Positions 31,643 through 42,418 of a stretch of DNA of 64,000 nucleotides are shown here, one piece after another (positions within the stretch are counted from its first letter, which is position 1; the number at the start of each line of letters is the position of its first letter). The notes beneath the pieces are model-generated. The model searched no databases. It saw only the letters and a list, made by a program, of their open reading frames with translations, and was not told where the DNA came from. The stretch is from contig JACONQ010000004.1 in the NCBI GenBank assembly GCA_014281115.1, forward strand, positions 1,736,001-1,800,000, read 5' to 3'. The DNA is from Laburnicola sp. R22_1 (Eukaryota; Ascomycota; Dothideomycetes; Pleosporales; Didymosphaeriaceae). Made by a program: the position numbers and the translations under genes.

Positions 31643-32042
31643 ACTTGACATTGCGTTAGCTGCTGCTCATAACTGGATTTTGTTTCAGTTGCGTGAGTAT
31701 CACTTCGCGTATCTATGGCATCACTGCTAATCTCGGGGTAGCGGATACGAAGCAAAGAACAGACGCAAAGCTAGATATCTTGTTCACTAACTAGGTCCCG
31801 GCTCGAGAAATTGAGACTCTGACTGGAGGGACGGAGAAGGCGCAGAAGGAACAAGATGAGTGCATCGATCGTGCGGAAGGGGCGTGAATTCGGTCTGCAT
31901 GGGTGTTTTCGACGGTGCAGAATGGTTCAAATGTTGTTGGCTTCCACTAAAAGTTCTATGCTCATAACAGCACTTTCAAATTACCGTCAATACCAGCTTG
32001 ATTTGACTAAAGTCTAATTGACTTCAAGTTCCAGCATACCAC
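31643..32042. other. Convergent intergenic region
   Basis: Separates two genes with facing 3' ends. No gene or repeat seen. Confidence 0.4.
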
Positions 32043-32564
32043 CTAACTCATTACATTGGCATTTTGCTCTGGCTCCGCTCGCCCCGTCCACGTGTAGAGA
32101 AACTGAGCATCAGGGCATGGCTTCAAACCCTTATTCTCCTCTGGCTTTGGTTCCTTCGTCGGAGCTGGCCGAGCAGTATGGCGCCAATTGCTATTTGTAG
32201 TCGCAGTCCCCGCGGTATACATTTGTTTGGAAGATGGAGAAAGAGATGGTTCGGAAGCGAAGCGCACACGCTTAACCCTTTTACGGGTGTCCTTTGGAAC
32301 CCCAGTTTGGTATGTCTGCGCGCGTACCGTAAACGCTGTAAGAAGGATGAAGAAGGTAACGCCGGAAATTCCTACGGGGTAAACGTATGGATTCGATTCT
32401 GGAGATTTAAATAGCATGCCATATCGGAAGAGGGCGACAGCGAAAACACCCCCGGAAAAAGCGCTTAGCATGGCTAGGGTAGAAGGAAGTCTCATGATGT
32501 ATGGAGAGCGAGTTAATGTTGTGTTTTCGATAGGAGAAACTGTTGTGGGTGATTGTGTGGACAT
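32043..32564 (-). CDS. Small two-helix membrane protein (173 aa)
   Basis: ATG at 32564 opens a Thr/Ser-rich N-terminus, then two hydrophobic helices: residues 29-51 (LAMLSAFSGGVFAVALFRYG) and 63-82 (YPVGISGVTFFILLTAFTVR). The C-terminal half is basic and disordered (RKRVKRVRFASEPS; KEPKPEENKGLKP). The hairpin followed by a soluble tail suggests an organelle or ER membrane protein, but I recognise no family. A single exon is sufficient. Its codon use is ordinary for this window. Confidence 0.5.
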   Translation of the reverse strand: MSTQSPTTVSPIENTTLTRSPYIMRLPSTLAMLSAFSGGVFAVALFRYGMLFKSPESNPYVYPVGISGVTFFILLTAFTVRAQTYQTGVPKDTRKRVKRVRFASEPSLSPSSKQMYTAGTATTNSNWRHTARPAPTKEPKPEENKGLKPCPDAQFLYTWTGRAEPEQNANVMS

Positions 32565-34432
32565 TTAGTGTTCGGATGTGGTAAAAGAAATTCGGTAAGC
32601 AAGTTTTAGGACCGCCCGGCTCTTAAAACAAGAATGCAGGAAGTTCTTCAATGACACAGAACAACGCATAGGCTCCGTTTATCATTGTTCGTTTTCGGGT
32701 TGACGTGCGCTTCGTCCGACGTTGATGACTTAGTATTGGGAATCAATCTACAGGTCGCCAGCACTTCTTGTGCACATCAGATATGCCTATTGCAAAGGAC
32801 ACCAAAAAAAAATTCAACACAGGTTGTGTTCATCAGTGTTTGTCGCAGTGATCGTGGTTGCGAGCGTATTTGACTTTCGAGGAGGTTTCAAGGCAAAATT
32901 TGGCTTGTAGTATGACTTTGATTAAAAACTAGAAGTCCTCGCAATTTAAAGGAAGTGGCGGACCTACCAGATATCTACCTATCTAAGCTAGGTGAGCACC
33001 TCAGCAGGTACTTGGTCACGTGATACGTTTTCGTGATGTACACATGTATACCCGACCAATACGTTGACCCATGAAGTGCGCCAATCGACCAATGCTTTGT
33101 GTTAATCTATACCATCATACATCACTCACACACTATCCAGTCGATGATGTAGTGTTGACAGCTAAGGTAGATAACCCCATCATTGTCGATATTCAACTAT
33201 CTGAAAGAAGACTTCGCGCACTCTCGGTACACGGTATAACGCTGTTATGGAGAGCTGTACTGGTGCTAGCAAAATGCTTTGAAACAAGTCGATATTCAAC
33301 AAACAGGGCAGAAACATCCATACAGATTCATATCAGCGATATATGCAATCGAAGTTCATATCATAAACCTTAACTCATGCATCTTTAAACACCAACACAA
33401 GAACTTGATTTAATAACACTAAACACCCACACTCATGCCCATGCCCCAATCCCCACGTCCCCACCTTAAACTACACCGTTCCCTCCCCAAAAGACACCCC
33501 ATAATTCTCACCACCTACTCCACTTCTTAATAATACTCTCCCCTAGCCTCTCCCAACACTCCCCATCTCCACATCTCCACCCTGCAACCCACCCTGCCTC
33601 TCAATAACCATCTTACGCCCCACCTGCCCTTTTCTCCAAAAATGCCAGCATACCCACGCAATGACGGGTATGCATACGCAGACGAAGGCGATGCCGACAA
33701 TGTCGCGTTCTGAAACCATTGTAGTGTGGGTGGTTTGGTGGTTTTGGGTGTTATAGAAATGAGAAAGATTTGGCGTTTTGTACTCGTGAGTGGAATTCGT
33801 GCTTTTTGGGTAGATAGGTATATATAGCGGTTTGCAGTAGTCAACCTTTCACGTTAAGTGCATATCATGAAGTTCATGTCGCGTGCAAATGCTGGGGTTA
33901 AACATCATTCTTTTTTGTGAGTTGTTGATGGTTATGCTGTGCTGGCCCTTGGGTGCTTGCAGTTTTACCAGTGAGTGCAACCGTACTGCGAAAAATTGGA
34001 CGACCCTAGATCACTAGATCACTGATATCATTCCATGGTAGTTGACTGTCTACGTTACCATGTTTGTTGGCGTGTTATTCCATTCCGCTACCAGTGCGTC
34101 CCTTCACACTTATCGGACTCAACGTACCAATATCGAGCTATGTGAGTTCGACGTATTCAAACATAAGCACGCCAATCCACACTCGCATTCATACACTGCA
34201 ACTCCAATCAACTACCACTTCAACAATGAAACAACACGTCCATTCTTCACCCCACCGTCATCTACCCATATAGTCACTCCTCCGCTCCCTTTCCCTTTCC
34301 CTTCCCTTCCCCAACCCCCCCTTCACCACCACCCGCATATAACCCCTCCCCTCCTCTTCCCTCCTCAGCTCATCCTCCCCCAAAATCCCAACTCCCAATT
34401 CCCAACACCTAACTCCCAAACCCCACCCAACG
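32565..34432. other. Long intergenic region with a MITE-like fragment and a pyrimidine tract
   Basis: At 33207-33245 a 39-bp segment (GGTACACGGTATAACGCTGT) matches the interior of the MITE-like repeat at 44475-44767. It is bracketed by the direct repeat GTCGATATTCAAC (33185-33197 and 33288-33300). From about 34,255 to 34,430 the plus strand is a C/T-rich tract running into the leader of the next gene. No gene is supported. Confidence 0.45.
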
Positions 34433-34645
34433 ATGACAAACTACCTCATCCCCCCCTACACCGGCTGGTTCTGCCACCGATGCCACAGCCTCAACCCGCC
34501 GATCCCACGCGACAGCGGCACTCTCTACCGACCCACGTGCATGGATCCCTTCTGCAAGCACATGTTCTGCGCCGGGTGCGCCAGGACGACGAGAGGTTTC
34601 GGTGTAAAGCTGGAACAGTACGAGGAGTGGTTGTATGATGGTTAG
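34433..34645 (+). CDS. Small zinc-binding protein (70 aa, paired Cys motifs)
   Basis: Single exon starting at ATG 34433, preceded by a long pyrimidine-rich leader typical of fungal promoters. The product has GWFCHRCHSLNPP, YRPTCMDPFCKHMFCAGCAR and a C-terminal EEWLYDG. The C-x2-C ... C-x4-C-x-H-x2-C-x2-C spacing predicts one or two structural zinc sites, like a minimal treble-clef or RING-derived knuckle. No other domain fits in 70 residues. It is probably a protein-protein adaptor. It is convergent with the QTRT2-like gene, 206 bp away. Confidence 0.6.
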   Translation: MTNYLIPPYTGWFCHRCHSLNPPIPRDSGTLYRPTCMDPFCKHMFCAGCARTTRGFGVKLEQYEEWLYDG

Positions 34646-34850
34646 AATAGGAGGGAGGGGAAAAGCAGGAAATTGAGTCGGGGTGGAGGGGGGAAGGGGA
34701 ATTGTGGTGTTGAATGAAGTGGAGGGGGTTGTGGGTGTGTGTGCTTGGATATGGATGTTGAGAGAGGGGACGAATTTGAATATGCTTGGCAAAATAGGAG
34801 GATGTATGCGATTTCTGTGTAAAATAATCGGCGATTTAATTATTGGAGTT

Positions 34851-36397
34851 TCACGATTTCGTGTCGTCCTCCAACTTCAAGTTTTCTAGCTGCACTTCTC
34901 CGTCGTCGCTTTCCCTTCCCTCTAGCCCCACTAGTCCCACAAGCGCCTCATCGTCAATAACATCACGCATCTCCTTCTTCCTCTCCGGCTGCTGCCCATG
35001 TGCCCCCTTCAACACCACCTTTCCCTCTTCGTCAAACTTCCTGAACGCCTTGGGATTCTTCTTCTCCGCCTTGCCATGCTCCGCGCTCTTGAACTGGTAG
35101 CCTCGTACGCGCGGACCTTGGCCTGTTTTCTCTGGAAGTTGAGGCTCGTAGAAAGCTTCGAAGGCAGCGACGTCGGCATCAAATGTGCCGCTTTCGATGG
35201 ATGCGCGGGCTGCTGTGAAGAAGGCTTCGAGGACAGCGTGGTTGTGCACTTGGAGTAGAAACCAGCCGAGCATCTCCTTGGCGGAGAGTAGGTGTTGCAC
35301 GTAAGCGTGGTGGTGCTTAGTGCAGGTGTAGCAGGTGCAGCCTTCGGAGAGGGGTTCTAGGGATGACGCGTGGTCGGTATGCCACATGTCGACTCCGAGC
35401 GCTTGCCGTGTGTTCCCGTCCGTCTTTTCGGGAGGTGGGAACGTGAAGTCGAGAGCGATGCCGGCGTCAGTTGCAGAGGAGATGAAAGGGATGGTGAAGA
35501 GATCCATGCCTAGGCTGATTTGGCGGAGAAGCTCATGCGGGCTTGCAGGGACGTGGAATGAGAGCCGCGGCAAGCCGTGTAGTTCATCGGGAAGGTCGTC
35601 CAACAGATATGCGTCGTATATGGCAACACCGCTGATCTTATCCACCATGTCATCCAGCAAGTGCTCGAGATACCACGACTGCAAGTCCCGCTCGACCGGC
35701 AGTATTGGCGCGAAGATGTTGAACCGAGGCTCCCCTTGCCCTATCGCGTTCCTCTTTGCTATCATATCCCGTAGCCAGGTCTCCGTTCTGTCGCTCATCT
35801 TGTCCTTCCTCTTGATGCCTACGGTTTCCTGACCAAACGGTATATCTGCCATCCCCACTACTATATCTGGCTGTAGTTTTCGCGCGGCCGCAGCATAGTA
35901 CTCAGAGCTTATTGACCTGAACCCAACGGAGGTCAATACGCTTATCTCGGTGTTCGTATGCGCAGCGGGGGTGGGCACAGGCGGCGTGCGGCGAGCACCA
36001 AGTATGAGCGGGGTGTCCTGTGGCAGGGCGATGAATTTGCGGAGCGGTTCGGGCACGTCATACTGGAAGACAGGTGGTGTGTTTTGCGGGTGTTTCTCTA
36101 CGACTACAGCGTGTTGGCTTTGCAGCAAGTGTTTGGGTATCGTATAAACATACAATCTTCCAGCGCAACGTACACGCCGTCGTTCCCCACATACTTCCGG
36201 AGGTTGTCCTGCGTGATGTGCGGTATGACACCGCGCGAAGTATTCCCAAGAAACGCCGGTGTCAATATCGGTTTCTTTCCGGGGAGAGACAAGCGGCCGA
36301 GGCGTGGGGTCAACGCGCCAGTCGTTTTCAGAAGCGTAAAATCCAGCATTTCGGGAGGAAGCTGTGAAAGATTGCGCGCTCCCACTTCTTGTGACAT
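34851..36397 (-). CDS. QTRT2: Queuine tRNA-ribosyltransferase accessory subunit 2 (498 aa, two exons)
   Basis: Exon 1 (36397-36154) encodes MSQEVGARNLSQLPPEMLDF, PGKKPILTPAFLGNTSRGVI and VYVALED. A 50-bp intron (36104-36153, GTATGT...CTGTAG) joins it to FVEKHPQNTPPVF in exon 2 (36103-34851). Family marks: ALEDFVEK, LPQDTPLILGARR, PDIVVGMADIPFG, and the zinc site CTCYTCTKHHHAYVQHLL with a later His (C-x-C-x2-C...H). QTRT2 pairs with catalytic QTRT1 to exchange guanine for queuine at tRNA position 34 and is itself non-catalytic; fungi with the pair salvage queuine. The C-terminus has a Lys/Glu-rich extension (FRKFDEEGKVVLKGAHGQQ). Reading exon 2 upstream without the intron gives a longer but unrelated N-terminus, which I reject. 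Confidence 0.85.
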
Positions 36398-36938
36398 AAC
36401 TCCAATATAATTGGATCGAATAACACCACGAGAGACGGAGCTTTAAGTTGTCTTGAGCAGTCTGGTGGACGCGAAACAAGAGCGTGGGATGCAATTCACG
36501 AAATGGTGACTCAGCGCTAACGATGCAGGTGTCTGTGCGTGCACGTGAGGGCGCGTTTCCCAAGGGCAACGACACATCCACCCAACTATATCCCCCCACA
36601 ATCGCTACATTTGTATTTGTGCTCAACATTGCAATAATCAAGTCAGGCCTAATAACCTTGAGGTAAATACTGCTGCAGTCCAGGTACGCCAAAGCATACA
36701 GCTGCGAAAGAATAGCCTGAGTGCATTTTCAGTCTTCGTCTCGCCTATCCTGAGGTAGCACACAGTACTCATACATTTATCCTAGTACTGTATTGAGAAA
36801 AACACATAGAATCTCCGTCAAAAATTCCATTGCCTTTGGATGCACCTATCCTCAACTACCGAAGACGATGCATCTTAGCCTTATACTCATCCCACTCACT
36901 CTCAACAGGTCCTTCGTCGTTACAGCCCAACATTTGAC

Positions 36939-37961
36939 CTACTGCGGCCCCAAAGGTCCAGCCAACTGCATCTTCAACAGCCCCCCCTTCACAATCTCGT
37001 CCTTCCTCTCCACCAAATTCTCCACATCCCAATTCGCACTAACGAACCTGCCACTCAAAAAGCTCCTGTCCACACCCTCCCACGCAGCCAACCACGTCGC
37101 CAAGCCGCCCGCCAGCTCCGGCGTATCCTTCGAGAAAGGAATAAACGCATCCTGCGTCATGTCCGTCATCACTATACCCGGGTGCATGGTAACGGCAAGC
37201 ACATTGGGGTTCTCAGCCGCAATGTAGGTCTGCAGCTGCAAGACAACGAGCTTGGCGAGTCCGTATGCGGCAGTGGTGGGAATAGCTTCCAAAGCGGCGC
37301 CGCTGGATTGAGTGATGATCTTTGCAGGGGCGGAGTCAGGGAGCGACCTGAGGAAGTTTTGCGTAACGAGAAACGTTCCGTTGATGTTGATGGTCTGGAA
37401 TCAACGTTAGATATGACCGCGCTCTTCTGAAATAGAACAGGAGATAAGAAAGTAATGTACCATATCATCCCACCACCCCTTTTGATCAACTTCCTTGACT
37501 AGACCCTTCGCGTTCATGACCGCCGCGTTATTAATGAGCACATCGGCGTGTCCATACTTGGCGTTGACTTTCTCGAATAGCGCGGCTACACTGGCTGGGT
37601 CTGCAATGTCCGTCGGCACGGTCAAGGTCTCCACCTTGGGGAATTTCTCGTTGAGCGCGGCCGCGACTTCTTCCAGTTTCTTTGCGTTTCGGGCTACAAG
37701 AACGATGGCTTTTGGTCCGGTGGCCGCGAAAGAATTTGCAAAACTCTAAATAAAGGTGAGTAAGGGTAGTAGATGGCACAGCTGAAGTAAGCTTACTTTG
37801 GCGCCTAAGCCCTGGCTTGCTCCGGTGATGATAACGACTCTGCCCGCCTGCGAAAAGGAAGGATTGGTGGGCATGATGGCGGGATACACATCGCGGTATG
37901 TCTTTGGGGTGAACTGCTGTCTTTTGACCCAAAATTCGGAGTCGGGAGTTTGGTCTGCCAT
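36939..37961 (-). CDS. Short-chain dehydrogenase/reductase (301 aa, three exons)
   Basis: Exons 37961-37797, 37745-37461 and 37394-36939 join in phase 0; introns are 51 and 66 bp (donors GTAAGC and GTACAT). Residues 46-53 TGASQGLG form the cofactor-binding Rossmann motif. DVLINNAAV (127 on) is the NNAG equivalent. Ser in ITQSSGAAL (180/181) and YGLAK (Tyr194, Lys198) complete the catalytic triad. The C-terminus PGIVMTDMTQDAF is the usual PG motif region. It is an NAD(P)-dependent oxidoreductase of the classical SDR type, cytosolic (no signal peptide). The substrate cannot be told. It is convergent to nothing obvious; the regulator-like pseudogene lies upstream on the same strand. Confidence 0.85.
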
Positions 37962-38186
37962 TGCAAAGAGGAGATGAATGTCCTAGATACTGTCTCGATG
38001 TAAATTGAAGAGAAGATGCTTGCTTTGAAATGCAAACATGGCGACATGCCTCATTCTTATACGCAAAGTGGGACTTCGCTTTTCGTGGCTCGTGAAGCTC
38101 CATAGGCCGAGCAGTAGCTTGGATTATGAAGCCATGATGCCTGTGCAGGGTCTCCTCTTAACCAAAGAGGACAAGCGTCATTAGCC

Positions 38187-39430
38187 TCAGTTGCTTGCAC
38201 ACGAGGCATTATTCGTCAAGCGCAAAATGCTTAGGAATTGCTCCTGGATGGTATCGTCGCTGCTTACAAATACACCTTCGACCCAAAGCACGTTCTTGAC
38301 TATGCCGATCAGGTCGTCCCACTCTTGAATTTGCAATCCACGCATAAGCATGGCAAGGATGAAGGTGGACTGGCTTCTCTCTTGCGCATCACGCGTTTCT
38401 ATTATGGCAAAATAGACGATCCATACGAGCAGTGGGTTGAGCTCGCCCCATTCCATCGTGCGACTGTGGAGCGTGGAAAGTAGATTGCGCGTCAGATTGA
38501 ACGTCCAAACGGGACTTGCGCCAAGCCACCGCCATATGGGTGCTAGAAAGAGCATTGTCCCCAGACGACAGGCTTCCTCCATGGAATTTTCGATATCATT
38601 TCCATGGAGGAGTAGTCGGATAGCACGAAGACGCACCATCGTGGGCTCCATCCAACAGCCTGTTGATTCTGCGAGCTGTAGCTCCGTTTCAGTGAAGCTG
38701 CGGTCAAGCGTTATGAGCTGTTCGACGTCATCGAAGATAGTGATCCAGTCCAGCATCGTAGGGAACCGTTGTTTCCACTTGGGTGAAATCGCGTTGAGCG
38801 GACGCATAGCGCCAGAAGGAGAGCGAGAATCGACTTGCCACTTCTTTGGAAGCGGGAAGATGCAAGGGATATCTTGAGAGAAAGACCCGACCAGATCCAC
38901 CCTGTTTATGATTTTAGTATAGGTCCGGCAGGCTAATTTAGGTATAGAGCGGTAAGAGGACCTACCACAATACTGTGACGCGAAGTGTATCTTGGGTTAT
39001 TCTCTCGACACCGCCTCACAAATGGATGATCCGCGACATGGCATTTCGGTGATGTCCCCACCCTGAAAAAGAGCCTAATATATTCTATCAAATAGCGAGT
39101 GTTGGTTATGATTTGCAGTCTGTCCGATTACTGACATGGTGACAGATCAACGACATTACGGCGCATGACATCTCATAACTGGCTTGGTGCTTCGGATCTT
39201 TCATCTTCTCGATCATAGAACGAAGGGCATGGTTATGGATTGGCGGCTGGTTTGCGGAATTCGAGCACTATTTCATTCCTCTCGCGCTTAGGCTTCGGTT
39301 TCCGGCGGGCTTTTCCCACTTCGCTCATTGCCAGTCGCCGAATGCGAGTTTGCGTCTCTTCCTGTTTGAGTTCATCAGGATGTGATAGATTGACAAATTT
39401 GAAGAGGATGGATTGAGCAGAAGAGTCCAT
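38187..39430 (-). pseudogene. Fungal transcription-regulator-like gene (DUF3468 type), disrupted
   Basis: The N-terminus (ATG 39430) reads FKFVNLSHPDELKQEETQTR followed by a basic KARRKPKPKRER stretch, characteristic of a fungal regulator-like family that carries a 'fungal-specific transcription factor' C-terminal region. A frameshift follows FRKPAANP; the shifted frame gives HALRSMIEKMKDPKHQ and SYEMSCAVMSLICHH. Across a probable intron comes MSRIIHL, then TGA where Arg of the RGG motif is expected (CGA to TGA), then GGVERITQDTLRVTVLW. After another intron (GTAGGT...AACAG) VDLVGSFSQDIPCIFPLP leads to 38187. At least one nonsense change and one frameshift argue for a pseudogene. Its left part (38187-38900) is still open for 237 codons. 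Confidence 0.55.
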
Positions 39431-39615
39431 GATGCGAAGATTCTTGCATTGAAAATGTTGAGCTCATAGCCGGACATAGACGGGCAATTTATAGATTAAC
39501 GCGTCAAACCTCAGAGACATGGTACTTCGTCGGATGTATTCGACTTCTCATGTTATGACATTTGACGTTGGGTCTATGAAGCAACAGGACGAGGGCGCGC
39601 CGAGACTGACTTATG

Positions 39616-41754
39616 TACCGTATTCGGCCACTCAACGCACAGACCCCACTCAACGCACAATTAACACTAAAAATCGTATATTTTCAACACCTCATAACTC
39701 CACCAATATGGACCCGATCGACGCAGCTGTTGAAGCTTTAAAATCCCTGGAGCTAGGAGAACGTCCTAATATATCCCAGGTTGCTCGGGAGTACGGCGTT
39801 GAGCGGTCGCGGCTCTCGAAGCGCTATCGAGGGGTTCAGGGCACCTATGCAACTCGGGCCGAAAAAAAGCGACTCCTCAACAATACACAGGAAAAACAGG
39901 TACTACAGTACATTGATAAGCTGTGTGTACAAGGCCTACCCCCTACGAGAGAGATGATACGAAATTTCGCTGGAGAAATAGCACATCAAGAGCCAGGAAA
40001 TCACTGGGTTAATCGCTACATTGCGCGGCATCAAATTGACCTTATATCGCGATAGACATCTGGCATCGATAGCCAGCGCTACAAAGCCGATTCAGCCTTC
40101 AAATACGCCCTCTATTTCAAGCTTTTAGACAATAAGATCAAGCAGTACAACATCGCACCGTCAAATATATACAATATGGATGAGAAGGGCTTCTTAATCG
40201 GGGTAGTGTCAAAAATAAAGCGCGTGTTCTCTCGACAGCGATATGAGCAAGGAGGCGTCAAGCAGGTACTCCAGGACGGCAATAGAGAGTGGATAACAAC
40301 GATAGCTTGTATATGCGCCGACGGCAGCTCTCTCAAACCTGCCCTAATATATCAGGCGGCTTCTGGCAACATCCAGGACACATGGCTACAAGATTTCAAT
40401 CCTCAAGAGCACCAGGCCTTTTTCGCCTCATCACCATCTGGATGGACAAACAACGAACTTGGGATTGCCTGGCTTAAGAGGTGCTTTCAAGAGGAGACTA
40501 AGAAGAAGGCAAAGCGCGACTATCGACTCCTAATTCTTGATGGGCATGGCTCACACGTTACTATGGAGTTTATCGAGTTCTGCAATCAAAATCGAATCCT
40601 CCTAGCTATCTACCCGCCGCATTCAACTCATACGCTACAGCCTCTAGATGTCTGCCTTTTAAGCCTCTTTTAGCTGCATATACAAAAGAGCTCTCCGAAT
40701 TCATGTACAACAGCCAAGGACTCACATCTATCACTAAGCGCGACTTCTTCCGCTTCTTCTATAAGGCATACAGAGTTGCATTCGCCAAAGAAACAATCAT
40801 TAACGCCTTCAAAGTTACTGGCATCTCTCCGCTGAATAGCAACGCTATATTAAAGAAATTTAAGGATCTAGAGCCTAAGAGGCCATCAAGCAGCGATAGC
40901 ACGTCGTCAGTACTCTCTGCAAGCGATTGGCGTAAAATTGAAGGACTTCTACGACAGGTAGTTGAGGATCTTAATGATAAACGCGTCTCGCAGCTGTCTC
41001 ACACAATACACGCAATAGCGACTCAGAAACAGCTCGTCCAGCACGAAAACGATCGCCTTAGAGATGCCCTTTTCAATGAGAAGAAGCGCCGTAAGCGTGG
41101 CAAGGCATTACTACTTGAACCCTCTAAGAATTACGCTGGCGGCGCCGTCTTCTAGTCGCCATCAAAAGTTGAGGCTGCCCGCAATCGCCAGGCTGAAAAA
41201 GACGCCAAAGCAGAAGAACTACAACACTAGAAAGAGCGCGACAAGCTAGCTAAGGAGCAGAAAAAGCAGAAGAAACAGGCTATGCTTAAGCAGAGGGCGC
41301 AGAAAAGGATGGCTGCAAAAGAGGTTAGGTTGCAAGAACAGCAGAGGAAGGCGGCAGAGCGCGAAGAAGATCTACTTGCGCGCGCAGCTGAAAAGCAACT
41401 CAGGACTGATATACAATTGGCCAAAAAGGGTAAGGCGCGTAGCCTCGAGGCTCCTGTACCTCCTGCTCATGTTATTGAGGACCTAGAGGTTGATGTTGAG
41501 GATCTATTAGTTATTGAAGGGGTGGTGGAGGCATCCGGCCCATCAACGCGCACTCGCAAAGTACGCCTCCCACAGAGGTATCACACGTAGTTTATCGTTG
41601 CCAATCGATTTATCAAGCTTCTGCAAATGCTACTCTAAAAAATCTAGTGATTTTACGATATATATAGAGCACTGCAGCTTCAAAAGTAATAGTGGTGGCT
41701 ATCCTCAAACTGTGCGTTGAGTGGGGTCTGTGCGTTGAGTGGCCGAATTCGGTA
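39616..41754 (+). mobile_element. pogo/Fot1-type Tc1-mariner transposon
   Basis: Terminal inverted repeats of about 42 bp start CCGTATTCGGCCACTCAACG at 39618 and end in the reverse complement at 41752, with one mismatch (CCGTATT/CCGAATT). Both ends are flanked by TA (39616-39617 and 41753-41754), the Tc1-mariner target duplication. Each repeat holds CACTCAACGCACA twice. The element is about 2.1 kb with a transposase on the plus strand. Confidence 0.85.
39708..41590 (+). pseudogene. Fot1/pogo transposase, three stops and one frameshift
   Basis: ATG at 39708 opens MDPIDAAVEALKSLELGERP and a helix-turn-helix (ISQVAREYGVERSRLSKRYR), then a CENP-B-type second HTH. A TAG interrupts at LISR*TSGIDSQRY, at a probable Trp codon. 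The DDE domain follows: IYNMDEKGF (first Asp), LLILDGHGSHVT (second Asp) and PPHSTHTLQPLDV. A one-base deletion near 40,660 shifts the frame; KELSEFMYNSQGL and FKVTGISPLNSNAI continue. Two more TAG codons lie at VF*SPSKV and QH*KERD before a Lys/Glu-rich tail ending at 41590. Few lesions: a fairly young copy, not active from this sequence. Confidence 0.8.
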
Positions 41755-42418
41755 ATGCTGACTAATCGCCGTGCGTTCGCTTCCGGCTGCGTAAAAACCC
41801 TGCGGCGGCCTCACCTGCTTCCCTTCTCCACGCATCCATCAGACAGTTCGGCTCCCAGCTCGTCGCCTCTTTACGTTTTGTATCGAGCTATTAGAGTTTT
41901 TCCCATTGGGCGGCTGCGATTCAGCGATGCGGAGAGGGACGATAACCGCTCCATTAGAGCTGGCCGCGCATTTTCCGGTTGCGTGGGCGGTGTCATAGGA
42001 TCGGTACATTTTGCATTGAAAACAATACTACGCTGTTGCGAATGATAGAGTCACTGCACCAGTACGGAATCTTCTCGTTCGTTGTGATGCGTCTGGTCGT
42101 CAAACTCCGGTTTCTGTGCTTCGAATGGCAGCTCTCCAGACAAGCTCTGTTGCCAGTACACAATACCTAGGTATCCGCATACTTGACAAAATATGGCAAT
42201 GCCCAGAAGATCTAATTAATATGACTGGAGATGCAGAGACCATCGTGCATCATGGCGATTATCGTATGCGTCCTTGTAATAAGATTGAAAGAAACATTGT
42301 CCAGTCTCCAACCAGCTATTCCCGCTTAGTAACAAGTCTTGGCACCAAACTCCGAGCGCAGCAACGACCTCAGTCACAAATCCGCAAGCAACGCAGCCCA
42401 ATTGCACCCGGACACACA
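41755..42418. other. Intergenic region between the pogo element and NDUFS6
   Basis: Includes the NDUFS6 promoter and leader. A frame in phase with NDUFS6 is open from 42116, but the mitochondrial presequence supports the ATG at 42419. No other gene is supported. Confidence 0.4.

Noticed and set aside
34042..34638. 198-aa plus-strand frame rich in Pro, His and Thr
   Set aside because: It runs through the pyrimidine tract and overlaps the small zinc protein in another frame; it looks like leader sequence.
36104..36692. Longer N-terminus for the QTRT2-like protein (613 aa)
   Set aside because: It reads through the 50-bp intron into an unrelated frame; exon 1 from 36397 restores the family's N-terminal motifs.
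36939..39430. A biosynthetic gene cluster (dehydrogenase plus regulator)
   Set aside because: No backbone enzyme (polyketide synthase, NRPS, terpene synthase) or transporter is nearby, and the regulator is broken.
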